Numbered from the stretch's first letter, positions 35,064-43,046 are shown. The stretch: DNA of 64,000 bases from JBAXQQ01 sp037131695 (GCA_964638715.1 CAZWZF010000015.1:34683-98682), one strand, 5' to 3'. The notes: a model not told the origin generated them from the sequence alone. Translations and numbers: made by a program.

Positions 35064-35809
35064 TGGTATACCTCTGGTTCTGCCTTCCTATATGCGCCGT
35101 CTTTCAGAACTGGCGCACAGTGATTCACATCTATCTGTGCGATGAGAGATATGTCGTCTTCAAATCCTCTGGCGATCAGTTCCTTGCCAGACGAACACTC
35201 TTTCAGTCGGGTTAACAGATCCGATGCAGCACCGTGAAACGCGTCCACCGCAATGCGAGCCTCGGGCGACATGGTTCCGGTTAAGTGCCGAATGATGGCG
35301 CCGGCTCCGACTAAATCCTCGTATGATGGCCGCAATGAATTATCCTCATTCCATCGTTCGCCTGCTGGAATGACGGCGATTTTTCGTCCGCAACGTAAAG
35401 CTGCCTGAGCAACTGCCAGTGAGTTGCGGAAGCAACCAGCGAACGTCGGCGTTGTGCCGGTAGCAAGAGTCAAGGTTGATCCGTTAGGTGATGGAAGAAC
35501 AAGACGCGCTTCCGGAGCAATCTGCAGAAGAGACGTTGGCGACAATGAGTAGTGGCTCTTTCCTCTGGCCCCAGCCAATTCTGCTCCGACTGACTGGGCA
35601 AATGCAATTTGAGACTCATCCTTCCACCGGTACGGAAAGACTGTAGCTCCTCGACTCGCCGCCACGGTGACACAGGTGGAAAATGACATAACATCCACGA
35701 TGATGATAGCGTCACTAATTGGAGCAAGCATCGCTACACCCTGCTCACCCCACTCGAAGCGGACGTCGTATTCTCTTTGGTCGAAGGTCATATTTTCTTG
35801 TACAATCAT
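35060..35809 (-). CDS. 2-phosphosulfolactate phosphatase-like (ComB family) protein
   Basis: A 249-residue protein from the ATG at 35809, which follows AAAAGG. Ten extra upstream codons run into the attC-like site and are rejected. The family's signature region is visible as IIVDVMSFSTCVTVAASRGA, followed by LPSPNGSTLT and NEDNSLRPSYEDLVGAGAII. ComB hydrolyses 2-phosphosulfolactate in coenzyme M synthesis in archaea, while many bacterial homologues have unknown roles. The leader (GTTGTCCAGT, then A-rich AAGGT) recurs at 45240 and 53164. It is coupled to the downstream beta-helix gene. Confidence 0.8.
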   Translation of the reverse strand: MIVQENMTFDQREYDVRFEWGEQGVAMLAPISDAIIIVDVMSFSTCVTVAASRGATVFPYRWKDESQIAFAQSVGAELAGARGKSHYSLSPTSLLQIAPEARLVLPSPNGSTLTLATGTTPTFAGCFRNSLAVAQAALRCGRKIAVIPAGERWNEDNSLRPSYEDLVGAGAIIRHLTGTMSPEARIAVDAFHGAASDLLTRLKECSSGKELIARGFEDDISLIAQIDVNHCAPVLKDGAYRKAEPEVYQ

Positions 35810-35827
35810 GTGTTTACCTTTTTTACT

Positions 35828-35883
35828 GGACAACCTCAAAAATTATCAGGTGCGAAGTGCTCCGGTGCATCGCCTTGTTGGGC
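35828..35883 (-). other. attC-like recombination site after the GrpB gene
   Basis: Read on the minus strand, this 56-base element begins with GCCCAAC, a perfect RYYYAAC inverse core, then AAGGCGATGCACCGGAGC, and ends in GTTGTCC, close to the GTTRRRY core. The CAAC/GTTG ends pair, and inner bases form a weak stem. It encodes the last residues of GrpB (AQQGDAPEHFAPDNF), as cassette attC sites often do. The ComB-like gene starts 18 bases later. Confidence 0.6.
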
Positions 35884-36396
35884 TATTTTAATTTTATAGT
35901 GTGTCATGGCAATTGACTCATGATGTTTCACAAATGCTTCTTTTCCATCACAATATTTTTCAATGTCATTTTTACATTCATCGGCAATCTTTTTCTTTAA
36001 CGTGGCATATTCGCGACACACATCATTATTATTAATTAAGTAATCTCTAAAGACAAGATGTCGTATTATGTTGTCATCATTCTGCTGAAATGCATGGATT
36101 TGATGAGTTCTGCGATTGCCACCTTTTTGATAATATCTTCTTCCAGAAATCCCATATTCACCTTTTGGGACATACCCAGCATTTGTCATCTCTAAGTCTA
36201 TTTCGTCAAGGACCTTTAGTGAATGGACGACTAAAATCATATCGATAATTGGTTTGGCGGCCAATCCCGGTACTGCGGTGCTGCCAATATGGTGTATTTC
36301 TACATAATTATCGCCAATAATTGTTTTAATTAAATTTGATTCCTTTCGGAATGTTTCTGGCCACGCATTATCATAATCGACTATTTTAACAATCAT
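35836..36396 (-). CDS. GrpB family (UPF0157) nucleotidyltransferase-like protein
   Basis: A 186-residue protein with the GrpB core: IHHIGSTAVPGLAAKPIIDMI (residues 35-54, the nucleotidyltransferase GS-x-A and D-x-D region), RRTHQIHAF and HLVFRDYLINN. The function of GrpB proteins is largely unknown, and they are common passengers of integrons. Its C-terminus is encoded by an attC-like site, and another attC-like palindrome lies just upstream, so it is bounded on both sides like a single ~590-base cassette. It is AT-richer than the glycosidase genes. Confidence 0.9.
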   Translation of the reverse strand: MIVKIVDYDNAWPETFRKESNLIKTIIGDNYVEIHHIGSTAVPGLAAKPIIDMILVVHSLKVLDEIDLEMTNAGYVPKGEYGISGRRYYQKGGNRRTHQIHAFQQNDDNIIRHLVFRDYLINNNDVCREYATLKKKIADECKNDIEKYCDGKEAFVKHHESIAMTHYKIKIAQQGDAPEHFAPDNF

Positions 36397-36417
36397 AATA
36401 TTTCCCCAAGTGCGATT

Positions 36418-36516
36418 GACTAACGTTAAAAATCACAGGGCCGGTCGAATAGATGTTAACAAGCTAAAAAAATATCGTGACCGGCTTTGGTGCACTGTCT
36501 TATTGACTTGTTGATG
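36418..36516 (-). other. attC-like imperfect palindrome after the orotate phosphoribosyltransferase gene
   Basis: On the minus strand it starts CATCAAC, contains AGCCGGTC and later GACCGGC as inner arms separated by about 30 bases, and ends GTTAGTC, which fits GTTRRRY except at one base. At 99 bases it is within the attC range. It overlaps the end of the 36500-37024 gene. Together with 35828-35883 it would delimit the GrpB cassette. Confidence 0.5.
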
Positions 36517-37024
36517 CTTGAATGTCGGAGGCTTTGAGTAAACTGAGCAAGGTAATACCAAATTCGCTTAAAGCTTCACTTCCACCTGTTTCGCGATCAA
36601 TGACACATACGGCGGTATCTACAACCATCCCATCTTCTCGCATCATTTTGGCTGCGTCGATTATGGCGCCACCACTTGACACTACATCCTCAACGAGTAG
36701 CAGTCGGCGACCGATTAATTCACAGCCTTCAGCATAGTTGCATGTGCCATGTGTCTTTCGTTCTTTTCGTATGAATGCTGCCGGAAGACCTGAACATTGA
36801 GAAAGCATTGTGACAACTGGAATGCCGCCCATCTCAAGTCCACAGAGAACTTGAGTGCCGTCTGGAATCAGATCGACCATGCAATTAGCAATGTCACGTA
36901 GCAGTTCCGGGTCACTTTCGAAGCGATATTTATCAAAATAGGTGTCGCTAATCTTTCCACTGCGCAGGGTGAACTGCCCGTGAATCTCAGAGGCTGCCTT
37001 AATCCGGTACGCTAATTTTGTCAT
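36500..37024 (-). CDS. pyrE: Orotate phosphoribosyltransferase-type PRTase
   Basis: The start at 37024 follows GAAGGGGG by 5-7 bases and gives 174 residues. PRTase landmarks: FTLRSGKISDTYFDKYRF near residue 20 (the orotate-side loop), CGLEMGGIPVVT, and the PRPP loop LLLVEDVVSSGGAIIDA at about 105-121. It should join orotate, or a similar base, to PRPP in pyrimidine synthesis. Location in a mosaic of cassette-like genes suggests an accessory copy rather than the housekeeping pyrE. The TAA stop lies within the start of an attC-like palindrome. Confidence 0.85.
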   Translation of the reverse strand: MTKLAYRIKAASEIHGQFTLRSGKISDTYFDKYRFESDPELLRDIANCMVDLIPDGTQVLCGLEMGGIPVVTMLSQCSGLPAAFIRKERKTHGTCNYAEGCELIGRRLLLVEDVVSSGGAIIDAAKMMREDGMVVDTAVCVIDRETGGSEALSEFGITLLSLLKASDIQASTSQ

Positions 37025-37035
37025 AAAATCCCCCT

Positions 37036-37155
37036 TCAAAGGATGCAGATATGGTTTGAGCAAGTCAACGCTCGCTTTCCTCGTAGATAATCCGTCGTAT
37101 CAGACATCCAACTGGCAACAGTCGCAAAATTATCTTCTGTCAATGGTTCAAGCAT
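37036..37155 (-). pseudogene. N-terminal fragment of a GNAT acetyltransferase
   Basis: A GAGGAAA ribosome site precedes ATG 37155. The first ~25 codons (MLEPLTEDNFATVASWMSD) look like the start of a GNAT domain. The sequence then changes to an unrelated tail and stops at 39 residues, just before the PRTase gene. Upstream, 37173-37209 is a 37-base sequence repeated at 53186-53222. The gap up to 37350 holds no other gene. Confidence 0.55.
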
Positions 37156-37350
37156 ATTTATTTCCTCATGGGTGTTGAATGATAACAACTTTGAGTCTGC
37201 ATTGACAATGCTTATGCCGAATGCTAAAATCAACCTATGCGCTCGGGGTGCTTCCAGTCCGCGGAAAGGGCGATGCCCACCTGCAACGATCACTATGTTT
37301 GATCTTCTTTTAGCCTGACGGCGGACACAGGCCATCTAAAAGGAGATGTT

Positions 37351-37953
37351 ATGATTGGTCCTATGCACAACGGATGCCTGGAGCATCTGCGAAAAGAGGC
37401 GAAATGCCTTTTGAAAGCCGCCCGCCAGGGCGACGTTACGGCGCTGGCGCGTTTTACTGCGCACCATCCGCATTTTCACCCCAACTCCCTCCGCTTGGTC
37501 GATGCCCAACTGGTGATCGCCCGTGAATTGGGTTACGCCAGTTGGCCGAAGCTGAAAGCCGCCCAACAGCAGCAAGGCACCCTCGCCGGTGAACTCGCCC
37601 GGGTGTACCGCAAGCTGGAGATGGAGGGTAAGGCGCAATTCATTCCCCTGCTTACTAGCGAGACTGTGAAAAACGCTATCAGGAAAGGTCGGGAGTCGTA
37701 TCTAATCACCCGCCCGGATCCGGATCGGGGCGCCACGTATCTGGAGCAGGTCGTCTGGCCAAGTCTGACGACCATCATCGAGCGAGAGATTTGGCCCGCC
37801 ACCTGTGAATTGGATGTCGCCTATACGCAGACCGATGAGCATGGTGTGTGTTATGACGGCATCGGAGTCAGTCTGGAAATGGTGACGTCGCAGGCTGCCT
37901 TCCGCGGCTTTTCACTTGCTATCCTCGATCTCTGGTATGGCCGCTTCAGTTGA
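37351..37953 (+). CDS. Ankyrin-like repeat-containing hypothetical protein
   Basis: A 200-residue protein and the only plus-strand gene between 30 and 64 kb. It has an AAAAGGAG site. Residues 10-75 (LRKEAKCLLKAARQGDVTAL, then VDAQLVIARELGYASWPKLK) match a short ankyrin-like motif found at the start of many bacterial proteins of unknown function. The remaining 120 residues match no family I recognise. Its reversed orientation and position between two gene fragments suggest it entered as an insertion. Confidence 0.7.
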   Translation: MIGPMHNGCLEHLRKEAKCLLKAARQGDVTALARFTAHHPHFHPNSLRLVDAQLVIARELGYASWPKLKAAQQQQGTLAGELARVYRKLEMEGKAQFIPLLTSETVKNAIRKGRESYLITRPDPDRGATYLEQVVWPSLTTIIEREIWPATCELDVAYTQTDEHGVCYDGIGVSLEMVTSQAAFRGFSLAILDLWYGRFS

Positions 37954-37974
37954 TCACCGGCATCAGACATAGGC

Positions 37975-38102
37975 GGCGCCAGGCGGATGACGGTGAACGG
38001 ATCCAACCGCAACGCCTGGCCGGAATGGAGGATCAGCGTGCGGCTGATGAGGCACAGGTCCGCCGTGTGTCGCAGGAAGATGTCGGTTTGAATGATGTTC
38101 AT
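37975..38102 (-). pseudogene. Truncated copy of the beta-helix gene
   Basis: Positions 37975-38052 repeat 34867-34944 of the intact beta-helix gene with only a few mismatches (LISRTLILHSG, then ALRLDPFTVIRLAP). The fragment has its own start (38102) with a GGGAGG site but a different first 17 codons, and after RLAP it runs into unrelated sequence. It stands directly downstream of a URO-D gene, where an intact operon member would be expected. Confidence 0.75.
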
Positions 38103-38113
38103 AGGTCCCTCCC

Positions 38114-39133
38114 TTAAGAGAGGTCGGTTGCCTGGCAATAGACTCCCATCTCTCGGAAGGCGGCGCACATGGCGGCGGTCTTTTCCGGGTCGTGGCCGAC
38201 GGCGTCCGGAGTGCTATAAGCCATGCTGCACAGTCCGCCTTGATGATTGCCCAATGTCGCCATCATGCGGAGAACGTAGGCGCGGATGTCGTCGACGCTT
38301 CCATTGACCATCGTCTTCTGCACGTCCACCGGACACCAGAAAGCCAATTTCCCTCCTGCGGCGGCATCGAGGTTTTCCAATCCCTGATTCTCCTGCTGAT
38401 CCTGCTGAATGACGTTCAGACCCCATTCATGCAATTTCGGCAGCAGCGGCAGGATGTAACCACAGGAGTGCATCCACACATCCATCCCCAGGTCGTGGGC
38501 GAGTTTCCAGTTTTCGACATAATGCGGCATAAAGAATTCCTCGATCATATCCAACCGAACCATGAGACGATCCTGCAATCCCCAGTCGTCGTAGCCCATG
38601 ACTCCATCGCAGCCGATGGCGTGCAGGCGGCGAATGGACTCGCGTTGTGCTGCGGCCAACCGGGCAATCAGCGCCTTCAAATAATCCGAGTCCTCATAGT
38701 AGGCCGCGAACATGTTGTCCAGGCCCATCAGGTTGTGAGTGCCTTCATTGATGCTGCTGAACGGCATGAAGCCAAGGCAATACTTGGGATTTGCAGACGC
38801 ATTGTTGCTAACGATGGCTTTACGGGCATCCTTAAAATAGGCCGGATTATTTTGGTTCGGCAGGATATAGTCAGCCTGCCGGGTGATGTCCTGGATGGGC
38901 AGATTCCATTTTTCGCCGTGGTTGTGATTACCCGCCGGACGGACCCAGGTAATGCCATACGCATCAATGCGCCGCTCCAGACCGTCGGCTCCGATGGTCC
39001 AGGGTTGCGGATCTGGTACTCGGGGCGTCCAAAGCCACAGGATATCGTTTTCCTTCCCATCGGGCAGGTGATGTGGGATGTGGTCAACTCCCTGAAAATG
39101 AATGGCGCGTTTAACACGTTCACGACTGTTCAT
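38114..39133 (-). CDS. URO-D family methyltransferase-like protein
   Basis: The ATG at 39133 overlaps the previous TGA and has GGAG 8 bases upstream. The product is 339 residues and opens MNSRERVKRAIHFQGVDHIP, the family start. The barrel includes MGYDDWGLQDRLM and DVWMHSCGYILPLLPKL, whose His-Ser-Cys matches the zinc-binding motif of corrinoid methyltransferases. It is translationally coupled to a second URO-D protein, so the two may form a complex or act in sequence. Confidence 0.85.
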   Translation of the reverse strand: MNSRERVKRAIHFQGVDHIPHHLPDGKENDILWLWTPRVPDPQPWTIGADGLERRIDAYGITWVRPAGNHNHGEKWNLPIQDITRQADYILPNQNNPAYFKDARKAIVSNNASANPKYCLGFMPFSSINEGTHNLMGLDNMFAAYYEDSDYLKALIARLAAAQRESIRRLHAIGCDGVMGYDDWGLQDRLMVRLDMIEEFFMPHYVENWKLAHDLGMDVWMHSCGYILPLLPKLHEWGLNVIQQDQQENQGLENLDAAAGGKLAFWCPVDVQKTMVNGSVDDIRAYVLRMMATLGNHQGGLCSMAYSTPDAVGHDPEKTAAMCAAFREMGVYCQATDLS

Positions 39134-40203
39134 GACTGACTCCAATGATCGTATGTCTGTTTTGCAGCGTCCACATCGACGGCCCACTGATGACAGGTGA
39201 ACCCGGTGCGGATTTCCTCGCGCTGAGCTGGACTCAGACCGATGGTCCATTGCCAGATCATAACACCTGCATCGCGGCAGTAGCGGTGCATTTCGACTGG
39301 ATCATAGAACTGACCCTGGTAGGGATTGACCGCGTTCAGGTTGCGCAGAGTAATTAACGACCGCCACCAAGCCTTACCATCGCCGCACCAATGAATAGAA
39401 CCACCAAATTCGTCCAATAACCGCTGGGCATACGGTTTGCAAAATATGTCATACATCTCACCACTCACCATAACACTGCAATCTTCGCGGATACACACTC
39501 GACCGAGAGATGTCGGCGCCGGGTTAAAGGGAATACCGTCCAGTTTCTGGTGGGCGCGTGTAAACGCCGCCAGCGTATCTGTCACCAGACTAATGAAAGC
39601 GTGTGTCAGGTCTGGATCCACATACATCGCCTCGAATATCTCGCTTCCCCATATTACATCGGCGGCATCCAAAGGACCCTGCGTGTCGGCCAAGTCAATT
39701 TTTACCCATTTACGGATATTAGGATAGGCGCTGAAGGTGTCGACGTAGAACGCCACAGTGTCGAATACTCGGCCGCCCAGGCCGCCGCGTAAATCCGGGA
39801 TGCCTGACTCTATATGGGCTCGAACCTTTTCCTCATCGTGCAACGGTATAGCTGCCGGAAGTGTGCCATGGTCAAACCTTGCAATCTCGCAACCGAAGAG
39901 CGACGGCAGGATACCGGTGCCGTAGTTGGCACGGATAGAAGGCAATGAGTCGTCTTTCACTAAACACGCTGCATAGACATGCGCAAGTTCGGAGACCAGC
40001 ATCTTTTCCATGTCGGTTTGAATCTCATCCATGGAATACTGCGGCCAGTCAGGGGCAGGGCAAGCCATAACCATCGGCAAATGTGGAATGGGTCGGTAAT
40101 TCCGACAGTCCTCCCATAACCGATATGTTCGCTCCAGGTGTTCAGGATCCAGAACGGCTTCAACTTGCTCCAGACACCGGCATGTTTCAGAACGTATATT
40201 CAT
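39130..40203 (-). CDS. URO-D family protein, divergent member
   Basis: A 357-residue protein with GGAGA before its ATG. The fold is recognisable from ISLVTDTLAAFTRAHQKL, the CIREDCSVMVSGEMYDIFCKP region and SIHWCGDGKAWW. The usual H-x-C is replaced by His-Trp-Cys in IHWCGDG. It is the upstream half of a coupled URO-D pair. The substrate is unknown. Confidence 0.75.
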   Translation of the reverse strand: MNIRSETCRCLEQVEAVLDPEHLERTYRLWEDCRNYRPIPHLPMVMACPAPDWPQYSMDEIQTDMEKMLVSELAHVYAACLVKDDSLPSIRANYGTGILPSLFGCEIARFDHGTLPAAIPLHDEEKVRAHIESGIPDLRGGLGGRVFDTVAFYVDTFSAYPNIRKWVKIDLADTQGPLDAADVIWGSEIFEAMYVDPDLTHAFISLVTDTLAAFTRAHQKLDGIPFNPAPTSLGRVCIREDCSVMVSGEMYDIFCKPYAQRLLDEFGGSIHWCGDGKAWWRSLITLRNLNAVNPYQGQFYDPVEMHRYCRDAGVMIWQWTIGLSPAQREEIRTGFTCHQWAVDVDAAKQTYDHWSQS

Positions 40204-40285
40204 AATGTGTCTCCATAATTAGCTTTTTCGCAATTTGTATTGTGATTCTTGCTGGTAATGATGACATTAATGACATAATTGCTCC

Positions 40286-40372
40286 TCACATGCTGAAAGC
40301 CATACCAACCCCGGGGGTATTCCATTCGCCAAGTAAGACAACGACATCGGTAGCCACCGCCCAATAAGGTTC
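40286..40372 (-). pseudogene. Internal fragment of a GH36-like gene
   Basis: In one frame this stretch reads YWAVATDVVVLLGEWNTPG, close to residues 163-180 of the intact GH36-like enzyme at 53153-55180 (DWAVATDVAVLLGAWNAPG), and then stops. Upstream it joins, out of frame, a short ORF starting at 40424 (MKSKIKEEFALLLNGS) that I do not recognise. The whole 40204-40445 gap therefore looks like recombined debris rather than a functional gene. Confidence 0.65.
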
Positions 40373-40445
40373 TTATTGACCCATTGAGAAGCAATGCGAA
40401 TTCTTCTTTGATTTTGCTTTTCATAATTTTGACTCGACGGTCTGA

Positions 40446-41258
40446 TTACCATTCAGCGATGTATGGACGCTGGAGATACCACCATTGTTCGTGGTCATGC
40501 TGATACTGCGTTAGCGGGACACTGTAGTCCTTGCCGATGCCCCAGTCCCGGAATTCGGTGATGCACTTCGTGAATGCGAGCATGTTGTCGTCGGTTGAGG
40601 CGGCGAGAAACGCATCAAGGAGTGCACGGAAATTCGCGGGCTTGTCGGGGCAGGCGTCGGTGGCTTCGACCAATCGCTTCTGGCACGGGAACAGCCGCTC
40701 GTTGTGCGCCAGGATCAACCGGCAACCAAATAGCACAACCTCGCTGACCATGCGCGTCCGCAGGTAAGGGTCGTTGCGCTTCTGGGCCTCCCACCAAAAG
40801 AACCCGCTGCTCAACGCCAGTCCGGCATAGAACGACAGAATCTTGTCCGCCTTCTCGTGTAGCTGATAGACGGGGATTCGAGCGACGAGTGCCTCGATCT
40901 CAGGATCATGCGTGAACAGGCAGCGCGCACCGATGAACGAGTTGCGGGTCGGTTCACTCCCGCGCTCCGCGGCGGCGAACAGAAACTCCTTGGCGAAGTA
41001 CTTGATGTCGGCATAACCGTCTTTATAGTCGCACAAATCGAAAAGGCACTCAGCCAACCGGTTCTCGCGTTGCCGTTGAGCAATTGCTTCATCCGTCAGG
41101 ATCACAATAACGTCCACATCCGAGTTGTCTTTCTGTACGCCCTTGGCAATCGAGCCGGCCAATAGCAACGCGACCACCTGCGGGTCAGCCTGGAACTTGC
41201 CGGTGATCTTCTCGATGGCGCGTTGATGGTGTGGGGCAATCTGATTTGGTTCGTTCAT
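40446..41258 (-). CDS. Nucleotidyltransferase-domain protein (antibiotic NTase-like)
   Basis: The start at 41258 has AGGAG 6 bases upstream and gives 270 residues. The Pol-beta-like NTase core is clear: LLLAGSIAKG, then NSDVDVIVI with the D-x-D pair, near residues 30-52. A helical C-domain of about 150 residues follows. Such proteins adenylylate small molecules or proteins; the target is unknown. A sigma70-type promoter lies immediately upstream. Confidence 0.85.
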   Translation of the reverse strand: MNEPNQIAPHHQRAIEKITGKFQADPQVVALLLAGSIAKGVQKDNSDVDVIVILTDEAIAQRQRENRLAECLFDLCDYKDGYADIKYFAKEFLFAAAERGSEPTRNSFIGARCLFTHDPEIEALVARIPVYQLHEKADKILSFYAGLALSSGFFWWEAQKRNDPYLRTRMVSEVVLFGCRLILAHNERLFPCQKRLVEATDACPDKPANFRALLDAFLAASTDDNMLAFTKCITEFRDWGIGKDYSVPLTQYQHDHEQWWYLQRPYIAEW

Positions 41259-41305
41259 TGGGTCTCCTATAGCCTTATGGCGATCTCCGCCGCCAGACAT
41301 GATAG

Positions 41306-41333
41306 ATTATACTATAAAATTTTCAAATTTCAA
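41306..41333 (-). promoter_or_regulatory. Sigma70-type promoter for the nucleotidyltransferase gene
   Basis: On the minus strand TTGAAA (41328-41333), 16 bases, then TATAAT (41306-41311) gives a near-consensus promoter ending about 48 bases before the ATG. It suggests this gene has its own transcript. The AT-rich sequence from 41334 to 41442 shows nothing else. Confidence 0.65.
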
Positions 41334-41442
41334 TAGCTTTTACCATAAAAATAAGTATTAAATGTGACAATATTTTGTAAATATACAGAATATTCTATAA
41401 TTCTCACATTCAGTTTTTTCTTTTTAAATAATTCTCCGCATC

Positions 41443-41607
41443 CTATCGTTCAGTGTCTGACATGTCCTCGCTGTGGACAGCGATGAAATCGTCTAACTCT
41501 TTGTGCCATAGTAATGGATCACAGGTCTTCGGCAAAGTTTCTTCGCCGAACAGAAGATCAATCAAGTACCTGGGATGCTTGCCGCCATTGAACATGAACT
41601 GTTTCAT
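41443..41607 (-). CDS. 54-residue hypothetical protein
   Basis: A short frame with a good ribosome site (GGAG, 5 bases before ATG 41607) nested around the stop of the upstream GH gene, from which its start is separated by no bases. The product is acidic and soluble (MKQFMFNGGKHPRYLIDLLF, ending HSEDMSDTER). I recognise no family. It could be a small partner or the remnant of a larger gene's N-terminus. Confidence 0.45.
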   Translation of the reverse strand: MKQFMFNGGKHPRYLIDLLFGEETLPKTCDPLLWHKELDDFIAVHSEDMSDTER

Positions 41608-42981
41608 TTACATCTCCATATTTTCCGTTTCGGTCGACGATAACGGCCCCTGATTTTCCAAGAATGCCGCAGTGGCATGCCGAAGGCGTGCCGGGAATTC
41701 GATCCAGGAAGGATCTTCCGGTCCGGAGTTCGTCCGGGCCACACATCCCCAGTAGCCTTCACCCTTCAGGCGGCGCGTGGCATAGTCGACGAGTTCCCAG
41801 TAGGCGTCCGACTTCTCTTCCCAGCGCATCTGCAGATGTCCGCACCATGTCGCGCCTTCCCCGACCACCAGTAGTATGTCCGGGAAGAGCGCCTGGCGCG
41901 TTTCCAGAGCCATTCGGATGCTGTCGTCAATAGCCTTCTTGTATTCGGCGATCTGGTTGGTGAGGTGTTCGTCCAGAAGAAGCTCCAGAGCGGGCAGCTT
42001 CCGCTCATCCAGGTTGTTGTAAAGCCAGACCCGGATCGGCCAGCTATGCTCCACGTACTGGAGGTGTTTACGGCATGAGCGAACCGCCTCGATCGGAATC
42101 AGCGGATATCTGAGAAACCTTCCCAGCGCAGGATGTTTTCCTGCATTGGCGAAATCAAATCCGCCTTCATAAACGGGGGCCTCGAACACCTTCCAATACG
42201 CGCCCCAACTGTAATACATGTGGTGGTTCCACACGTGCGCGTTCCGAGGAAGAATCTCGCGGTTGACGCCTGAATGGCAGGTGTCGATGGCGAAGAGCAG
42301 GTCGGGATGGCGCGCCTTGAGCATGTCCAAAGCCTCCTCGTGCCAGCGGCGGAAATCATGCATCCCCTGAAGCTTTTCGCTGTCGGTCTTCCACAGCTTT
42401 TCTAAACCCCAATAGGAAGTCAGGCTGTCGAATTCATTGAAGATTTCGACGAATGCGATCTGCCCCTGCAGTCCGCGCGCCTTGAGCACAGACAGAATAC
42501 GGTCGGTATCCACAGCGAACCGCATGAAGCGCTTCTCAGGCGGCAGCGCGAAGAACTCCTCCACCAGACCGTCCTCCACGAACCAGAACGTATGCAGATA
42601 GAACCAGCTCGATAGTATGACGCGCACATCGTATTTCCTGGCCAGTTCGAAAAGCTCGACAACTTTATCCAGCACATTGCACTGGCATCCGCCTTTCGTG
42701 GCCATGTCGGTCCGCTGGTCCATCTGGCGCAGGGTGCTGTAGCCTGGGAAGGGCTCATGGAGGCGGATTTGGCCGCGGGGCTCGCCGTCGGCCGTGTGGC
42801 AGAGCCCCGCCCCCGAATCGACGCGGATGGTATTGAAGCCGCGTTCCTTGAGCTCCACAAAGCATTGCTCAAGGTCATGAAAATATTCCCCTTTCTTGAT
42901 GCCGTAGAAGTAGTTCCACAGCCAGAAAGAGATGGTCATCTTTTCCGACAATTGTTCCGGAATAGTGTTCTGAACTAACAT
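41608..42981 (-). CDS. Cellulase-like TIM-barrel glycoside hydrolase (GH5-like clan)
   Basis: A 457-residue protein with AAGGAG before its ATG. Clan-A features: GFNTIRVDSGAG (beta2), VILSSWFYLHTFWF, FVEIFNEFDS near residue 180, with Asn-Glu as the acid/base, and LLVVGEGATWCGH near 390, with the expected nucleophile Glu. It should cleave a beta-linked glycan with retention. No signal peptide is seen. It lies downstream of the phosphotransferase cassette and its attC-like site. Confidence 0.75.
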   Translation of the reverse strand: MLVQNTIPEQLSEKMTISFWLWNYFYGIKKGEYFHDLEQCFVELKERGFNTIRVDSGAGLCHTADGEPRGQIRLHEPFPGYSTLRQMDQRTDMATKGGCQCNVLDKVVELFELARKYDVRVILSSWFYLHTFWFVEDGLVEEFFALPPEKRFMRFAVDTDRILSVLKARGLQGQIAFVEIFNEFDSLTSYWGLEKLWKTDSEKLQGMHDFRRWHEEALDMLKARHPDLLFAIDTCHSGVNREILPRNAHVWNHHMYYSWGAYWKVFEAPVYEGGFDFANAGKHPALGRFLRYPLIPIEAVRSCRKHLQYVEHSWPIRVWLYNNLDERKLPALELLLDEHLTNQIAEYKKAIDDSIRMALETRQALFPDILLVVGEGATWCGHLQMRWEEKSDAYWELVDYATRRLKGEGYWGCVARTNSGPEDPSWIEFPARLRHATAAFLENQGPLSSTETENMEM

Positions 42982-43046
42982 AATATGTTTCTCCTTATTG
43001 CTTGTGACATTAATTAGGCGTTTGTGTTCTGACGGTATCTTTCTCC

